The notes below the pieces were generated by a model. That model ran no database searches and was not told the origin of the DNA. It saw nothing but the letters and a program-made list of their open reading frames with translations. A DNA stretch of 64,000 nucleotides from Polyodon spathula (Eukaryota > Chordata > Actinopteri > Acipenseriformes > Polyodontidae): contig NC_054553.1 of assembly GCF_017654505.1 (NCBI RefSeq), positions 624,001 to 688,000 of the forward strand, in the 5' to 3' direction. Shown in pieces: positions 1 to 19,313 of this stretch. Made by a program: the position numbers and the translations under genes. Positions within the stretch are counted from its first letter, which is position 1; each line of letters opens with the position of its first letter.

Positions 1-1790
1 CAGCGCTAGCACAATCATACCCCTCACAGCGCTGGCACAATCATACCGCTCACAGCGCTGGCACAATCATACCGCTCACAGCGCTGGCACAATCATACCG
101 CTCACAGCGCTAGCACAATCATACCCCTCACAGCGCTGGCACAATCATACCGCTCACAGCGCTAGCACAATCATACCGCTCACAGCGCTGGCACAATCAT
201 ACCGCTCACAGCGCTGGCACAATCATACCGCTCACAGCGCTGGCACAATCATACCGCTCACAGCGCTAGCACAATCATACCGCTCACAGCGCTAGCACAA
301 TCATACCGCTCACAGCGCTAGCACAATCATACCGCTCACAGCGCTAGCACAATCATACCGCTCACAGCGCTGGCACAATCATACCGCTCACAGCGCTGGC
401 ACAATCATACCCCTCACAATCATACCGCTCACAGCGCTAGCACAATCATACCGCTCACAGCGCTAGCACAATCATACCGCTCACAGCGCTAGCACAATCA
501 TATCGCTCACAGCGCTGGCACAATCATACCGCTCACAGCGCTAGCACAATCATACCGCTCACAGCGCTAGCACAATCATACCGCTCACAGCGCTAGCACA
601 ATCATACCGCTCACAGCGCTGGCACAATCATACCGCTCACAGCGCTAGCACAATCATACCGCTCACAGCGCTAGCACAATCATACCGCTCACAGCGCTAG
701 CACAATCATACCGCTCACAGCGCTGGCACAATCATACCGCTCACAGCGCTAGCACAATCATACCGCTCACAGCGCTGGCACAATCATACCGCTCACAGCG
801 CTAGCACAATCATACCGCTCACAGCGCTAGCACAATCATACCGCTCACAGCGCTGGCACAATCATACCGCTCACAGCGCTAGCACAATCATACCGCTCAC
901 AGCGCTGGCACAATCATACCGCTCACAGCGCTAGCACAATCATACCGCTCACAGCGCTGGCATAATCATACCGCTCACAGCGCTAGCACAATCATACCGC
1001 TCACAGCGCTGGCATAATCATACCGCTCACAGCGCTAGCACAATCATACCGCTCACAGCGCTGGCATAATCATACCGCTCACAGCGCTAGCATAATCATA
1101 CCGCTCACAGCGCTAGCATAATCATACCGCTCACAGCGCTAGCATAATCATACCGCTCACAGCGCTAGCATAATCATACCGCTCACAGCGCTAGCATAAT
1201 CATACCGCTCACAGCGCTAGCATAATCATACCGCTCACAGCGCTAGCACAATCATACCGCTCACAGCGCTAGCATAATCATATCGCTCACAGCGCTAGCA
1301 CAATCATACCGCTCACAATCATACCGCTCACAGCGCTAGCACAATCATACCGCTCACAGCGCTAGCATAATCATACCGCTCACAGCGCTAGCACAATCAT
1401 ACCGCTCACAGCGCTAGCATAATCATACCGCTCACAGCGCTAGCATAATCATACCCCTCACAGCGCTAGCACAATCATACCGCTCACAGCGCTAGCACAA
1501 TCATACCGCTCACAGCGCTAGCATAATCATACCCCTCACAGCGCTAGCACAATCATACCGCTCACAGCGCTAGCACAATCATACCGCTCACAGCGCTAGC
1601 ATAATCATAACGCTCACAGCGCTAGCACAATCATACCGCTCACAGCGCTAGCATAATCATACAATCATACGCTCACAGCGCTAGCATAATCATATATCGC
1701 TAGCACATAACGCTCACAGCGCTGGCAAATCATACCGCTCACAGCGCTAGCATAATCATATCGCTCACAGTGCTTGTACATACAAACCCG
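1..1790. repeat. 26-bp satellite/minisatellite array
   Basis: A head-to-tail array of about 65-70 units with a 26-bp period begins before the window edge. Each unit has a CAGCGCT(A/G)GC block, then a CA(C/T)AATCATAC block, then CGCTCA. The unit is rich in short palindromes (AGCGCT, GCTAGC). Variants are not randomly placed: GCTGGC units are common in the first kilobase, and CATAATC units replace CACAATC units after about 960. Two truncated units occur near 415 and 1312. The array decays between about 1660 and 1790. No unique spacers separate the units, so it is not a CRISPR array. Confidence 0.97.
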
Positions 1791-2136
1791 TAGTCGAATA
1801 ATACGGCATCTTCGTTTTACATCACTAGGGGGCCCCGTAGCACAACCGAAAAGCATTACATTCCTTTAAACTTATCGCACCCGGGTATGTTTATTTATTA
1901 TTTTATTTCCACAGTGGCGTTCAGTTATTTTTTATTTGTTTGTTGTTGTTGTTATATTTCTTAAGAACATTCTTACCTTGTCATCTGTGTTTTGTATTCG
2001 TAAAATCGTAGCTCATCTACACGGACCTTAATCAGAAAGCGCAACAACCCACTAGTGTAAAACAATGTCAGCAGATTCGTTACAAATATAATGTGATATT
2101 ATTATGTACAGTTAAAAGCAGAGTTTTCGTCTACAT

Positions 2137-2355
2137 ATGTTAATATATATATATATATATATTATATGCATATACATATCTCTCTATCATGTAAATATAT
2201 ATATACATATTATATGTTATAATATTTCTCATATATATTTTATAATTTTTATGGTGCCACGGGTAAGGTTTTTTTTTTTTTTTTTTTTTTTTTATGTACG
2301 AAAGAGAAATGTCGAATCGAGCGCTGCTGATAAAAACGTATCTCTTGTTGTGAAG
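2137..2355 (+). other. AT- and T-rich leader before the MYND gene
   Basis: This stretch holds (TA)n tracts and a run of about 24 T at 2270-2293. It stays open in the frame of the MYND gene. I take it as promoter or 5' untranslated DNA, because the ATG at 2356 has a good Kozak context (A at -3, G at +4) and starts just before the zinc finger. Confidence 0.4.
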
Positions 2356-3463
2356 ATGGATGCTCAGGCAGTAGCGGTCAGCTGCCCGATATGTAAACGG
2401 ACTCTAGATGTTATGCAACGATGTACGAGGTGCAGAAAGGTGTATTACTGGTGAGTGTCTGTTTTTACTACTACATAGAAGGAGTGTGCGCTGGGGGATT
2501 AAAAATAAAACCTGAAATATTTCAAATAAGACGAGAAACCCGGCAGCGCGCTTTATTTATTGATCCCCGCATAGTAGGAACCGATCTGAACCGAGCGGTC
2601 GGAGGCGGGCACTCGCATTGTGTGTCCAGCACTCACTGCAGTTTACTGTGCTTTTGTTTCAGGAGAGATTGATCTGGCCATTTCTAAAATAAATAAACAC
2701 GTAAAGAAAGACTGCACAGAGTACATTATTGAATTTGACAAACCGATGGTACACTGGTAAACATGCTGACAGAAATGCACCATGCCTTCCAATATTTCAT
2801 ATTTCAATTGTGATAAATAATATTCAGTGTAATCATAGACAGTGCTTTTAAAATTATACTGTTTAAAAAGTAATACAAGCAGCAGCAGCAGCTGTTATTT
2901 TTTATTTGTTCTTAATCAATTTTTTTTTTATATATATATATAGCTCTAAAGACTGTCAGCTGAAGCACTGGCCTCTTCACAAGACAGTGTGCGGCAATCC
3001 CATTGTTAAAGCGCCGCCGGGGAGCAGCTCCGCTCGGTGCAGCTCATCAGCAGGGCTTGCACTGCAGGGGGATGATGACAGGGGTGCCGCGAAGGTCCTA
3101 GGCTGCTCCGTTACCATTAAAGTGAAGCACAACACGCTAAAGCACACGCTGCAGCTCCCCGAAGGCACCACCGGCCTCGACTGCTATGGACTGATTTCAA
3201 GGCATCTGCGGGTCCCCGCTGAGAAGATGAGGCTAGTCTCCAAAGGGAAACTGGTGCGCAGGTGCAACATTGTGGACTTTCTGAATGAAAGCGCCGTGTT
3301 TCATGCTTTCGGGAGGCAGTCGGAGTGCGAGGATGGTTTGGACGAGCGGGATATTGAAGTGCTGATGACCCAGCTGTCAGTGGAACGCAATGTGGCCGTC
3401 AGAGTCCTCCACAAAACCGGGGGTGTGATCAACGCAATGAGCCTCCTCTCTGACAGCATGTAG
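2356..3463 (+). CDS. MYND zinc finger / ubiquitin-like / UBA-like protein, two exons
   Basis: Exons are 2356-2450 and 2944-3463, giving 204 aa. The donor is CTG|GTGAGT and the acceptor TATATAG|CTCT. Splicing rebuilds a Cys codon (TG+C) that completes a canonical MYND finger: C10, C13, C23, C26, C32, C36, H44, C48. A low-complexity linker (about 50-80) follows. About 83-150 looks like a ubiquitin-type beta-grasp fold (SVTIKVKHN, then LQLPEGTTG, then MRLVSKGKLV). The last 40 residues (DERDIEVLMTQLSVE onward) resemble the UBA-like tail of HYPK and NAC-alpha. AATAAA lies at 3495-3500, 32 bases after the stop. MYND fingers usually bind proline-rich partners, while UBL and UBA modules link to ubiquitin or chaperone traffic; any role here is inference. 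I do not recognise a named family with this combination. Gene model confidence is high; domain calls after residue 50 are by eye. Confidence 0.8.
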
Positions 3464-3494
3464 GGGGACAAACACTTGCATTTCTAAAACGAAT

Positions 3495-3500
3495 AATAAA
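3495..3500 (+). terminator. Poly(A) signal of the MYND gene
   Basis: A canonical AATAAA hexamer sits 32 bases after the TAG stop, implying a very short 3' UTR. Confidence 0.6.
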
Positions 3501-6035
3501 CAGTTTTGGAAGAATCACAACAAGCCCCTAAATGAAATGTCTGACTTGTTTTATAACTTGATAACTTTATTGGGTGCATTTTGACTATCAGAAAACAAAT
3601 TAAAAAAAAAAAAAAAAACACCTGCTAATGACAATTTGGAGTAAATGATTTTGAGAATCCAGGTCTGTGTGTTTAAAAGCAGGGGTTTATCTCCAATTCC
3701 CATGGCAACGCCTGCAGGTGTTAATGAGATATGGATGAGGGAGCTATGATAATAGGTGTTGTTGCTATGAACTAAATAGAACTGTACAATTCGGATATAA
3801 ATGGACAGATAGCTTTAAGAAGCACAGATCCAAGTACATTATCCTTTATGCATTGCAACTGCTAATTCCATTTGAAACTCACTTTAATGTACATACTTTA
3901 TTTTTATGCAAATTAATGCACTCCCCTACTGTGTGGAATATGCTTTAGATTTTTATAATTTAAGTGACCATTGATCCAGTCACTTTATAAGTATTTACAA
4001 ATAAAAATACTACTAGCAACAAACAAATATTAACTAATAACACTCTCTGTAAATTAAAATAGTTTAGCCGTATTTAATTTTGATCTGCTTTGCAGCTTTT
4101 TCAGTTGCTGTGTGGAAAATCGCCCATTTTGTTTACCTTTGTCATGTTTCCATAGTGAATTAAAGTGACAAAAGTCAATGTTGTTCCTTGTTAAATGTAA
4201 TTTGTCTGAACTGCCCATGCTTGAGTTTATGAGGAGTGTTGCTTTTATAAGTTTATAGAACGGTGCAAGGGACATCCGTTCTGCTTAAACAGATGCCTGG
4301 TAAGACCTGAATATGAAATGTGTTTACCACGACTCAGAACGGTCAATAAGATAAATCACATTGCTCTAGTGACAGCACCTACTGCATTTAGCTTTCACGC
4401 TGCATATGTTATGCAAGCACCCATTAGACAAGTATTGAGCGCTGTGTTAATGTCTGGTTAATATGATGTAGTTGCGTAAGCAGCAGTTATGTAATTAAGG
4501 GAAGGGGGCATTTGCAGTCAAGCTGGCAGTTTGATCTCTTTGCAAGAGGAAACCTCTCTTGTTTCCTAAGTGGTTATCATGTGTTGTGCATCACAGGTTC
4601 CCAGGACCCTTAACAAACGGAGCAGCCAGTCTGGAGCATCGTGGATACTGAAGCATATGTAAACCCATCAGAACCTGGCTTCCCAAGCCTGTCTGTCTCG
4701 TAATAGCTTATACAATCTGTTATGGGGTTTTCTAATCAGCTTGCTTTTCAAAGGATTTTTTATGACACTGACGAAGGCTTTAGCTTCCTACTTGTCTTAT
4801 TTTTTCAAAGCCAATATTATGATTCATACATTTGCATGAAATATTTATTTGTTAAGAATTTGTTGAAACAGCTTGGCCTCCTAAGGTTATTACAGTTACC
4901 GAACAGAACACAGTGCTCCTTGTTAGTGCCAAGGGCTTTCCTATTGCTTAGCAGGAAGACCTTTGCAGAGGGCTTGTCTGGTTTGCACTGATGCAGTAGA
5001 AAGGTTGGATCTCAAGGTCACGATAGAGATAAAGGAGTTCCATAACCGCAGTGGTTTGCATGAGAAGACGTTTCTACAGGTTCAAGGTCATGACAGAGTG
5101 CTGAATGACGATGGGGTCGTTGCTTGTTAGAGTTAGTAAGCCTCAAATCTGCTCGCTGTCCATTTAACCTCAGAGTTGCCTTTTCTGGGTGAGTTACTTA
5201 ACTATTTCCCAGAAATCACTGCTCTGACCTAGTTCTGCTCATATGTAACACTTTATAATTTTTTTTAATTTGTTTGGATAGGTGTGTCTGCCAAGTTTCC
5301 ACAGTAACCTTTCCCTCCGGTGACCTTGTCTTTGGAGTTACATAACCCGGCTTGTCAAGAAAAATATAAGGCATATGATACGGGACAGAGTGCAGCACAT
5401 CTCATTTCAAGCAGATCCTAATAAAGTAGGATCATTGTGCTCCGACTGATTTTGCAGCATTCCCTTTTACTCTTGATCTGAGTGTCATTTCAGAGTCTGG
5501 TTAAGATGGTGCATGTCTTTCTGCGTTTCAAGCCAAATGAAATGTGAAGTGTGTCTAGAGTGATTATTTGAACAGCTGTGAACCTTTTTAGAAGCGGGCT
5601 GGGTAATCGCCAGCAATAAGCTTGCGCGTTCCAACAGTTGCTGCCTGAAACACTGTCGGTCACATGGCTTTCTGGGAGGGTATGGGATGGTTTGCTGTAT
5701 TTCAAACCATTGTAGTTCTTTTTTTAGGTTTGAAGAACCTCATGAGGGCTTCTTTCAGACATGTCTGTGTTGCTGATATTAAAATCTAGACACAGAGCCC
5801 ACATTGGAGCCAGGCTTCCACAGTCCTTGTCTGCCTAGATTCCACAGGTTTCTATTTCCCTGAACGCAGGCACATGTAATACTGCTATTGCAGAATCTCC
5901 TTGCATGACAGGTGTCATTTACAGACTCAGTAAACACTTGATACTTTCTGAACCAATTTAAACCTTGACACGAGGACTGTGCTCTTGCCGGCGTTATGTA
6001 AACATCATTAAGGATGACACTGGTGCCTCTCTCAA
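3501..6035. other. Intergenic, no gene seen
   Basis: Open frames here are under 100 codons and lack splice support or family similarity. I see only A tracts near 3600 and no recognisable mobile element. Confidence 0.6.
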
Positions 6036-6400
6036 GACATGAGAACATAAGAAAATGTACGACCAAGAGGAGGCTGTTCGTCCCATCTAAGCGGTTCCTA
6101 GGAGCTGATTGATCTCAAAACTGTCAAGTTGGGTCTTAAAGGATCCAACTGATTCTACCGCAACAACATGACTAGGTGCACTCACCACTGTCTGTTTGAA
6201 GAAGTGTCCTAAGTCTTATCTTCACCTACTTGCTAACTGTGTCCTCTGGTCCTGGATTCTGAGCTGCGTATAAAGTATTGGTTAAGGTTAACTATGTCAA
6301 CTCCATTTTAAGATTTTAAAGACTTCAATAATGTCCCCTCCTGATTCTTCTTTGCTCCAGTCTAAATAGATTCGGTTCTTTCAGCCTTCCTGACAGGACA
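6036..6400 (+). repeat. Interspersed repeat, copy 1 of a family seen twice
   Basis: This 365-bp segment shares ordered blocks with 27376-27636 in the same orientation: GAGGAGGCTGTTCG and CCCATC near the start, ATCTCAAAACTGT, a GTCCTAAGTCT block, a TGGTCCTGGATTCTG block, and TTTTAAGAT near the end. Blocks are co-linear but diverged, as expected for an old dispersed element. I do not assign a named family and see no protein-coding part. Confidence 0.7.
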
Positions 6401-7881
6401 GGGCAGGACCAGGGGAGAATGCAGGCTCCGCTCCTCGCTCCTCATGTAGCACAGCTGCCACTGGCAGGGAGGCGAGTGCTGGAGGTTATTCTCAACTGCT
6501 GCACAGTTTCCTTCCTCCTGTCAGAATGACCTACATTGCAGCTGGTACTTTAACTGTTAGCTTATGCTTAGCTAATAGCTGAGTAGGTTCCATGTCTTTC
6601 TCTTGCGCTGAGGACCTAGCTCTGTTGGTGCAGACATGTTTGGTTTTTCCTCGTGACAGAAAAACAGCCCCCCTCAAGGTGTCTCGTGACTGCATTTGAT
6701 TGCCATTAGTTGTGTACTTTCATCATAGTTATGAACATACGTATATATTTATGTATGTTTATAAACATGTAACCATCTGTCAAATGCAAATGTGGTATGA
6801 AGTCTAAAGCCTGGTTTAGATTGAAGCTGCTGAGGAAAAAGAAAGAAATCAGTTTGTATTCTTTTCACTTTGAGCTTGCAGCAGCTGGGGTGTATAAAGC
6901 AATGTGTGCGGTCTGCCGAATGCTTTGAGGACTGGAAAAATGAAATTACTAGTAAGGGCTTTCCAGGCAGTCATTAGTTAGATACCTTAGAGATGTAAAA
7001 CAGTAACAGATGGATTAAGCTTTTCCAGGTAAACTGTTGATCAGTGACAATAGCACAGTGTAGATTTCGCACTGAGAATGTCACCTTGAACAGGTTCTAT
7101 ATTATCAGATTAGGTATGTTCACATCAGGTTTTCTTCTGCGTTTTTATTTACATGTCTTTCCTTCTAATATGTATATTAGTGTTCAGTGGCTACTATCAA
7201 ATTGTGAGAGCATTTTCTTTTGCTTCACTTGACCTGACACAGCAAAGACTGCACGAGAAATACACTCAGCTTGATTAGGAGGTAACCACTGCATACAAAA
7301 ATACAAACAAGACACCAAGCATGAACAAGAAGCACATCCAGTGCCTGCTGCCTGAAAACAATTATACAGGGTCTACCACAGCAACAGACAATGCTGTATA
7401 TGCAGTATATAAAAACACTTACATCTAAAAAAATACAACACAGCCATTCTAATAGCAATTGCCTGCAACTCTGAAGTTAAGACAAACTATAGAGTAGTTT
7501 AACAATAGAACAGCATTTAACACACCTTTGAACTGAGTATGCAGAGTTCTGGATATGCATTACATGGTAAAAAAAAAATACAACTAAGGCACTACAAACA
7601 AACACGCAGAATGCATGTGATCAGCCGAGGTGGAAGTCAGTGAGGAGGATACTTTGCAATTCTGAGCATCCAAACATCAGACCCCCTTGTTTTTTATTTA
7701 GCACTTGTGAGGATTAAAAGAACGGTCACAGCTCCTGAATGCAAAACGAAGCAGGTACCGTGGACAGCACTGAGAGGACAGTGCCTGTCTCTTTTAGAGA
7801 CAGGTTCTGCAGCTGGTTTCTCTGGGTTTAGCAAGTCAACAATGGTCAGTACTCTTATCTGGTTATGGAAAGTGTTTAAAA

Positions 7882-7883
<2 letters not shown>

Positions 7884-7949
<66 letters not shown>
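7884..7949. repeat. (TA)n microsatellite
   Basis: An uninterrupted TA dinucleotide tract of about 66 bp in intergenic DNA. Confidence 0.97.
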
Positions 7950-7952
<3 letters not shown>

Positions 7953-9222
7953 TTTCAGTCTTAATCATCACCAGTGGAAATAAAAGGTTTTCTTTCATAA
8001 AGCTGTCCACAGATGGCAATACTTTACTAATGGCCTGTCATTCAGAAACCCTCGTTCCCTCTTTGTACATCTACTTCCATTCAGCGCCAATCCAGCTGCA
8101 AAATAAACAATACATTGACTTACTACTTCAAGTATGCACTTTTACAGACAAGACTACATTCCTTGCTTTATGTGCAGTGCTTTAAGTGTGTGTATTGCAG
8201 CTTAAACTATAGTGTAGTGATGTTTCCACTATAATGACACACAGCTGCAGAAGAAAACTGCTTCCACAAGACTAGCTGCCGTGCAATTCCACTCACATAC
8301 AAGGGCAGCATGTGTGACTGTACTGATTATAAGCAAATAACACTGAGCAAGGAGATTCTCCACAGCTTTAACAGGAGGTAATAGGAACAAGGGCAACTAT
8401 GAAAAACATGCATTGAATTTGTTAAAACAGTCCATTATCACCCCTTTTATATTCATTACTACATGGAAATGACAGCTGTTCAATTGTGATTCATACGCAT
8501 GTGTTTCAATGTTAGGTGTCTGCCCCACTTTTTATAACTGTTACAATGTACTGCTGTTTATATTACCTATGTTAACACAATTCTAATGTGTTCTTCTTTT
8601 AAACTGAAAATGGCTAAATGCTGTTTAGGTTTTATTTCCATTATTCAGTGTGTTTGCACACAGGTGCGTTTTGACAAGCTGCGAGCTCTGCCAGTTGTTT
8701 CTGTAGAAGAAGGGTCCATATACAGACAGCCTGTCTGAAACCAGTGCTGCATCTGCTTGTAACAAGTGGCTGGTTGCACAGTTAGTATGACACAGGAATA
8801 AACAGAGGTGGTGAAACGTTAATGTGTTTGTAATAGGAAAAGAAGGAAGCCCGGACAATGAACCTCTCCAGAAGGAAGGTGAGACTATGCTCCATTATAC
8901 AGTAAGAGCCTGGACTAGGAGTTCCAGTGTACAGTAAGAGCCTGGACTAGGAGTTCCAGTGTACAGTAAGAGCCTGAACACACAACCTACTCAATACAAC
9001 AGATCCCAGATCCACACGGAAAACTTGGGATTGTATATTAAAGCACGCTGATTGGAAGCACGGTGGAGATAATCAGTATCCGATCCCAGCGATAAGAACT
9101 GAAAAGGTTTCTTTTATTTCTTTCTTTTTTTTTGCATTTCTTAAGAATTTGATAAAACCAGCAGGAAACCTGCCAAATTTTTTTTTTTTTTACAAGGCTG
9201 TACAGGGATACAATTTTGGTCT

Positions 9223-9223
<1 letters not shown>
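7950..9223. other. Region downstream of the LONRF stop, possible 3' UTR
   Basis: No coding exon was found. On the minus strand AATAAA hexamers occur at 9113-9118 and 8631-8636, about 170 and 650 bases past the LONRF stop. Either could end its mRNA. A three-copy minisatellite lies inside. Confidence 0.35.
8899..8979. repeat. 32-bp tandem repeat, about 2.5 copies
   Basis: Units start at 8899, 8931 and 8963 with the shared core AGAGCCTGGACTAGGAG; the third copy is partial and diverged. Confidence 0.9.

Positions 9224-9260
<37 letters not shown>
9224..9260. repeat. Poly(A) homopolymer (37 bp)
   Basis: A run of A on the + strand ends 26 bases from the LONRF stop codon. In the LONRF transcript it would be a U tract at the start of the 3' UTR. 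Confidence 0.95.
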
Positions 9261-9262
<2 letters not shown>

Positions 9263-9286
9263 AGAGGAACACGAGGCAGCGGGCGG

Positions 9287-18086
<8,800 letters not shown>

Positions 18087-18330
18087 CGCGGAGCTAGGAC
18101 GGTGCTAGTATTATTCCTGTGTGGAACCCAGTGTTAACAGTTTATTAAGACGAGATACTATTTCATTCATTTTGCTCTCCCTTGTCCTCCTGTTTAGTTC
18201 ACGAACATACACAAGATCCATCGCACAGCTGTAGGTATTGAGCTTAAGAGAGCAAAATGTTATATAAAGTACACCATGTGGCCCCGTCCAGCTCTTCTAA
18301 TTGGTCGGGTCTGTAAGAGTGTTACAAAAC
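18087..18330 (-). promoter_or_regulatory. Putative LONRF promoter and 5' UTR
   Basis: This is directly upstream of the LONRF start codon at 18086. The ATG context GGGCACAGAGACC lies downstream, and the ATG is preceded by a short open stretch. A TTTATATA motif on the minus strand near 18258-18268 and ATTGG (CCAAT complement) near 18300 are candidate core elements. Assignment is by position only. Confidence 0.3.
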
Positions 18331-19199
18331 ACCTCCCGTTTGTAACATTGTTTTGAGTCTTCCTGTCTGCGTGTCTGAAGTAATGTGTGTTTTACTGTTG
18401 CTGTAGTTTCTAAATAGTTGTGAATGTATTGCCTGAATGACATTTAGTAGCTGTGCTAGTGCTACCTTACATTGAGGCAACTCGGATTAAACAGCTTTTA
18501 AAGCTGTCAAAGAACAGCTCCCAGCTGAGATGAAGATGGTGAACTTTAATCAGGGGCGTCATTTACATATGTGATTGTGAGCAGCTGGCTGCACTGCTCT
18601 GCCTGTCACTGCACACATGCACGCTGATCAAACAAGGTGTGCAAATGAAGGTGGAAATGCAGAGTGTGATAGATAGGTCCTCCCACTCCTCTGAAAGCCA
18701 GGTTGAGAAAATGACAAACAACAAAATAAAAACAAGAAGTTCTCTTGCCTTTCTGATAACTCTTGATAATATTCAAGACCTCAAATGAAAGTAATGGAGT
18801 GTACGTTTAGAGAGAGCTTAATAATACACGGTTACATAACCATCTGGGAAAGAGACTGCCTTAAAATACCCTTGATGACTGCAACTACTGAAATAGAGCT
18901 GCATTAGGATGAAGGTACGAATAGAGGGCATTCTCACAGCATGAAATCCACTTTAGAACATAGTTAATCTGGGGCACAGGTGGCTCCACACATTAGTAAC
19001 CAAGTTTCTTGCCCGTGTTGTCAGTTTGATCAGTGCCCATGTATTAGCAGCTGACTACATTTTGAAGGGATACTGCAGGCACTGAATATTTACACATGAC
19101 TGTGTGATGATGAACTCAAAACCAGGCACCTGGACCAGAAAACCCCATTTAATCAGGGAAGTGAAAACAACAAGCTGCTCATTTAAACATCACTCACTC
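18331..19199. other. Intergenic between LONRF and COMMD5, no gene seen
   Basis: No exon, RNA gene or clear repeat was recognised between the LONRF 5' end and the COMMD5 3' end. Confidence 0.5.
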
Positions 19200-19205
19200 T
19201 TTATT
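19200..19205 (-). terminator. COMMD5 poly(A) signal candidate
   Basis: AATAAA on the minus strand, about 109 bases after the COMMD5 stop and just past an (ATT)n tract in the 3' UTR. Confidence 0.5.
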
Positions 19206-19214
19206 CATAATACA

Positions 19215-19216
<2 letters not shown>

Positions 19217-19277
<61 letters not shown>
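19217..19277. repeat. (AAT)n microsatellite in the COMMD5 3' UTR
   Basis: About 20 AAT units; transcribed as UUA repeats between the COMMD5 stop and its candidate poly(A) signal. Confidence 0.95.
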
Positions 19278-19313
19278 TAGAACCTCTTTTAGGGTTTAAC
19301 AAGCTGAACCGAT

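Noticed and set aside
1..1790. CRISPR-like regular repeat
   Set aside because: Units are contiguous with no unique spacers, and the DNA is clearly eukaryotic.
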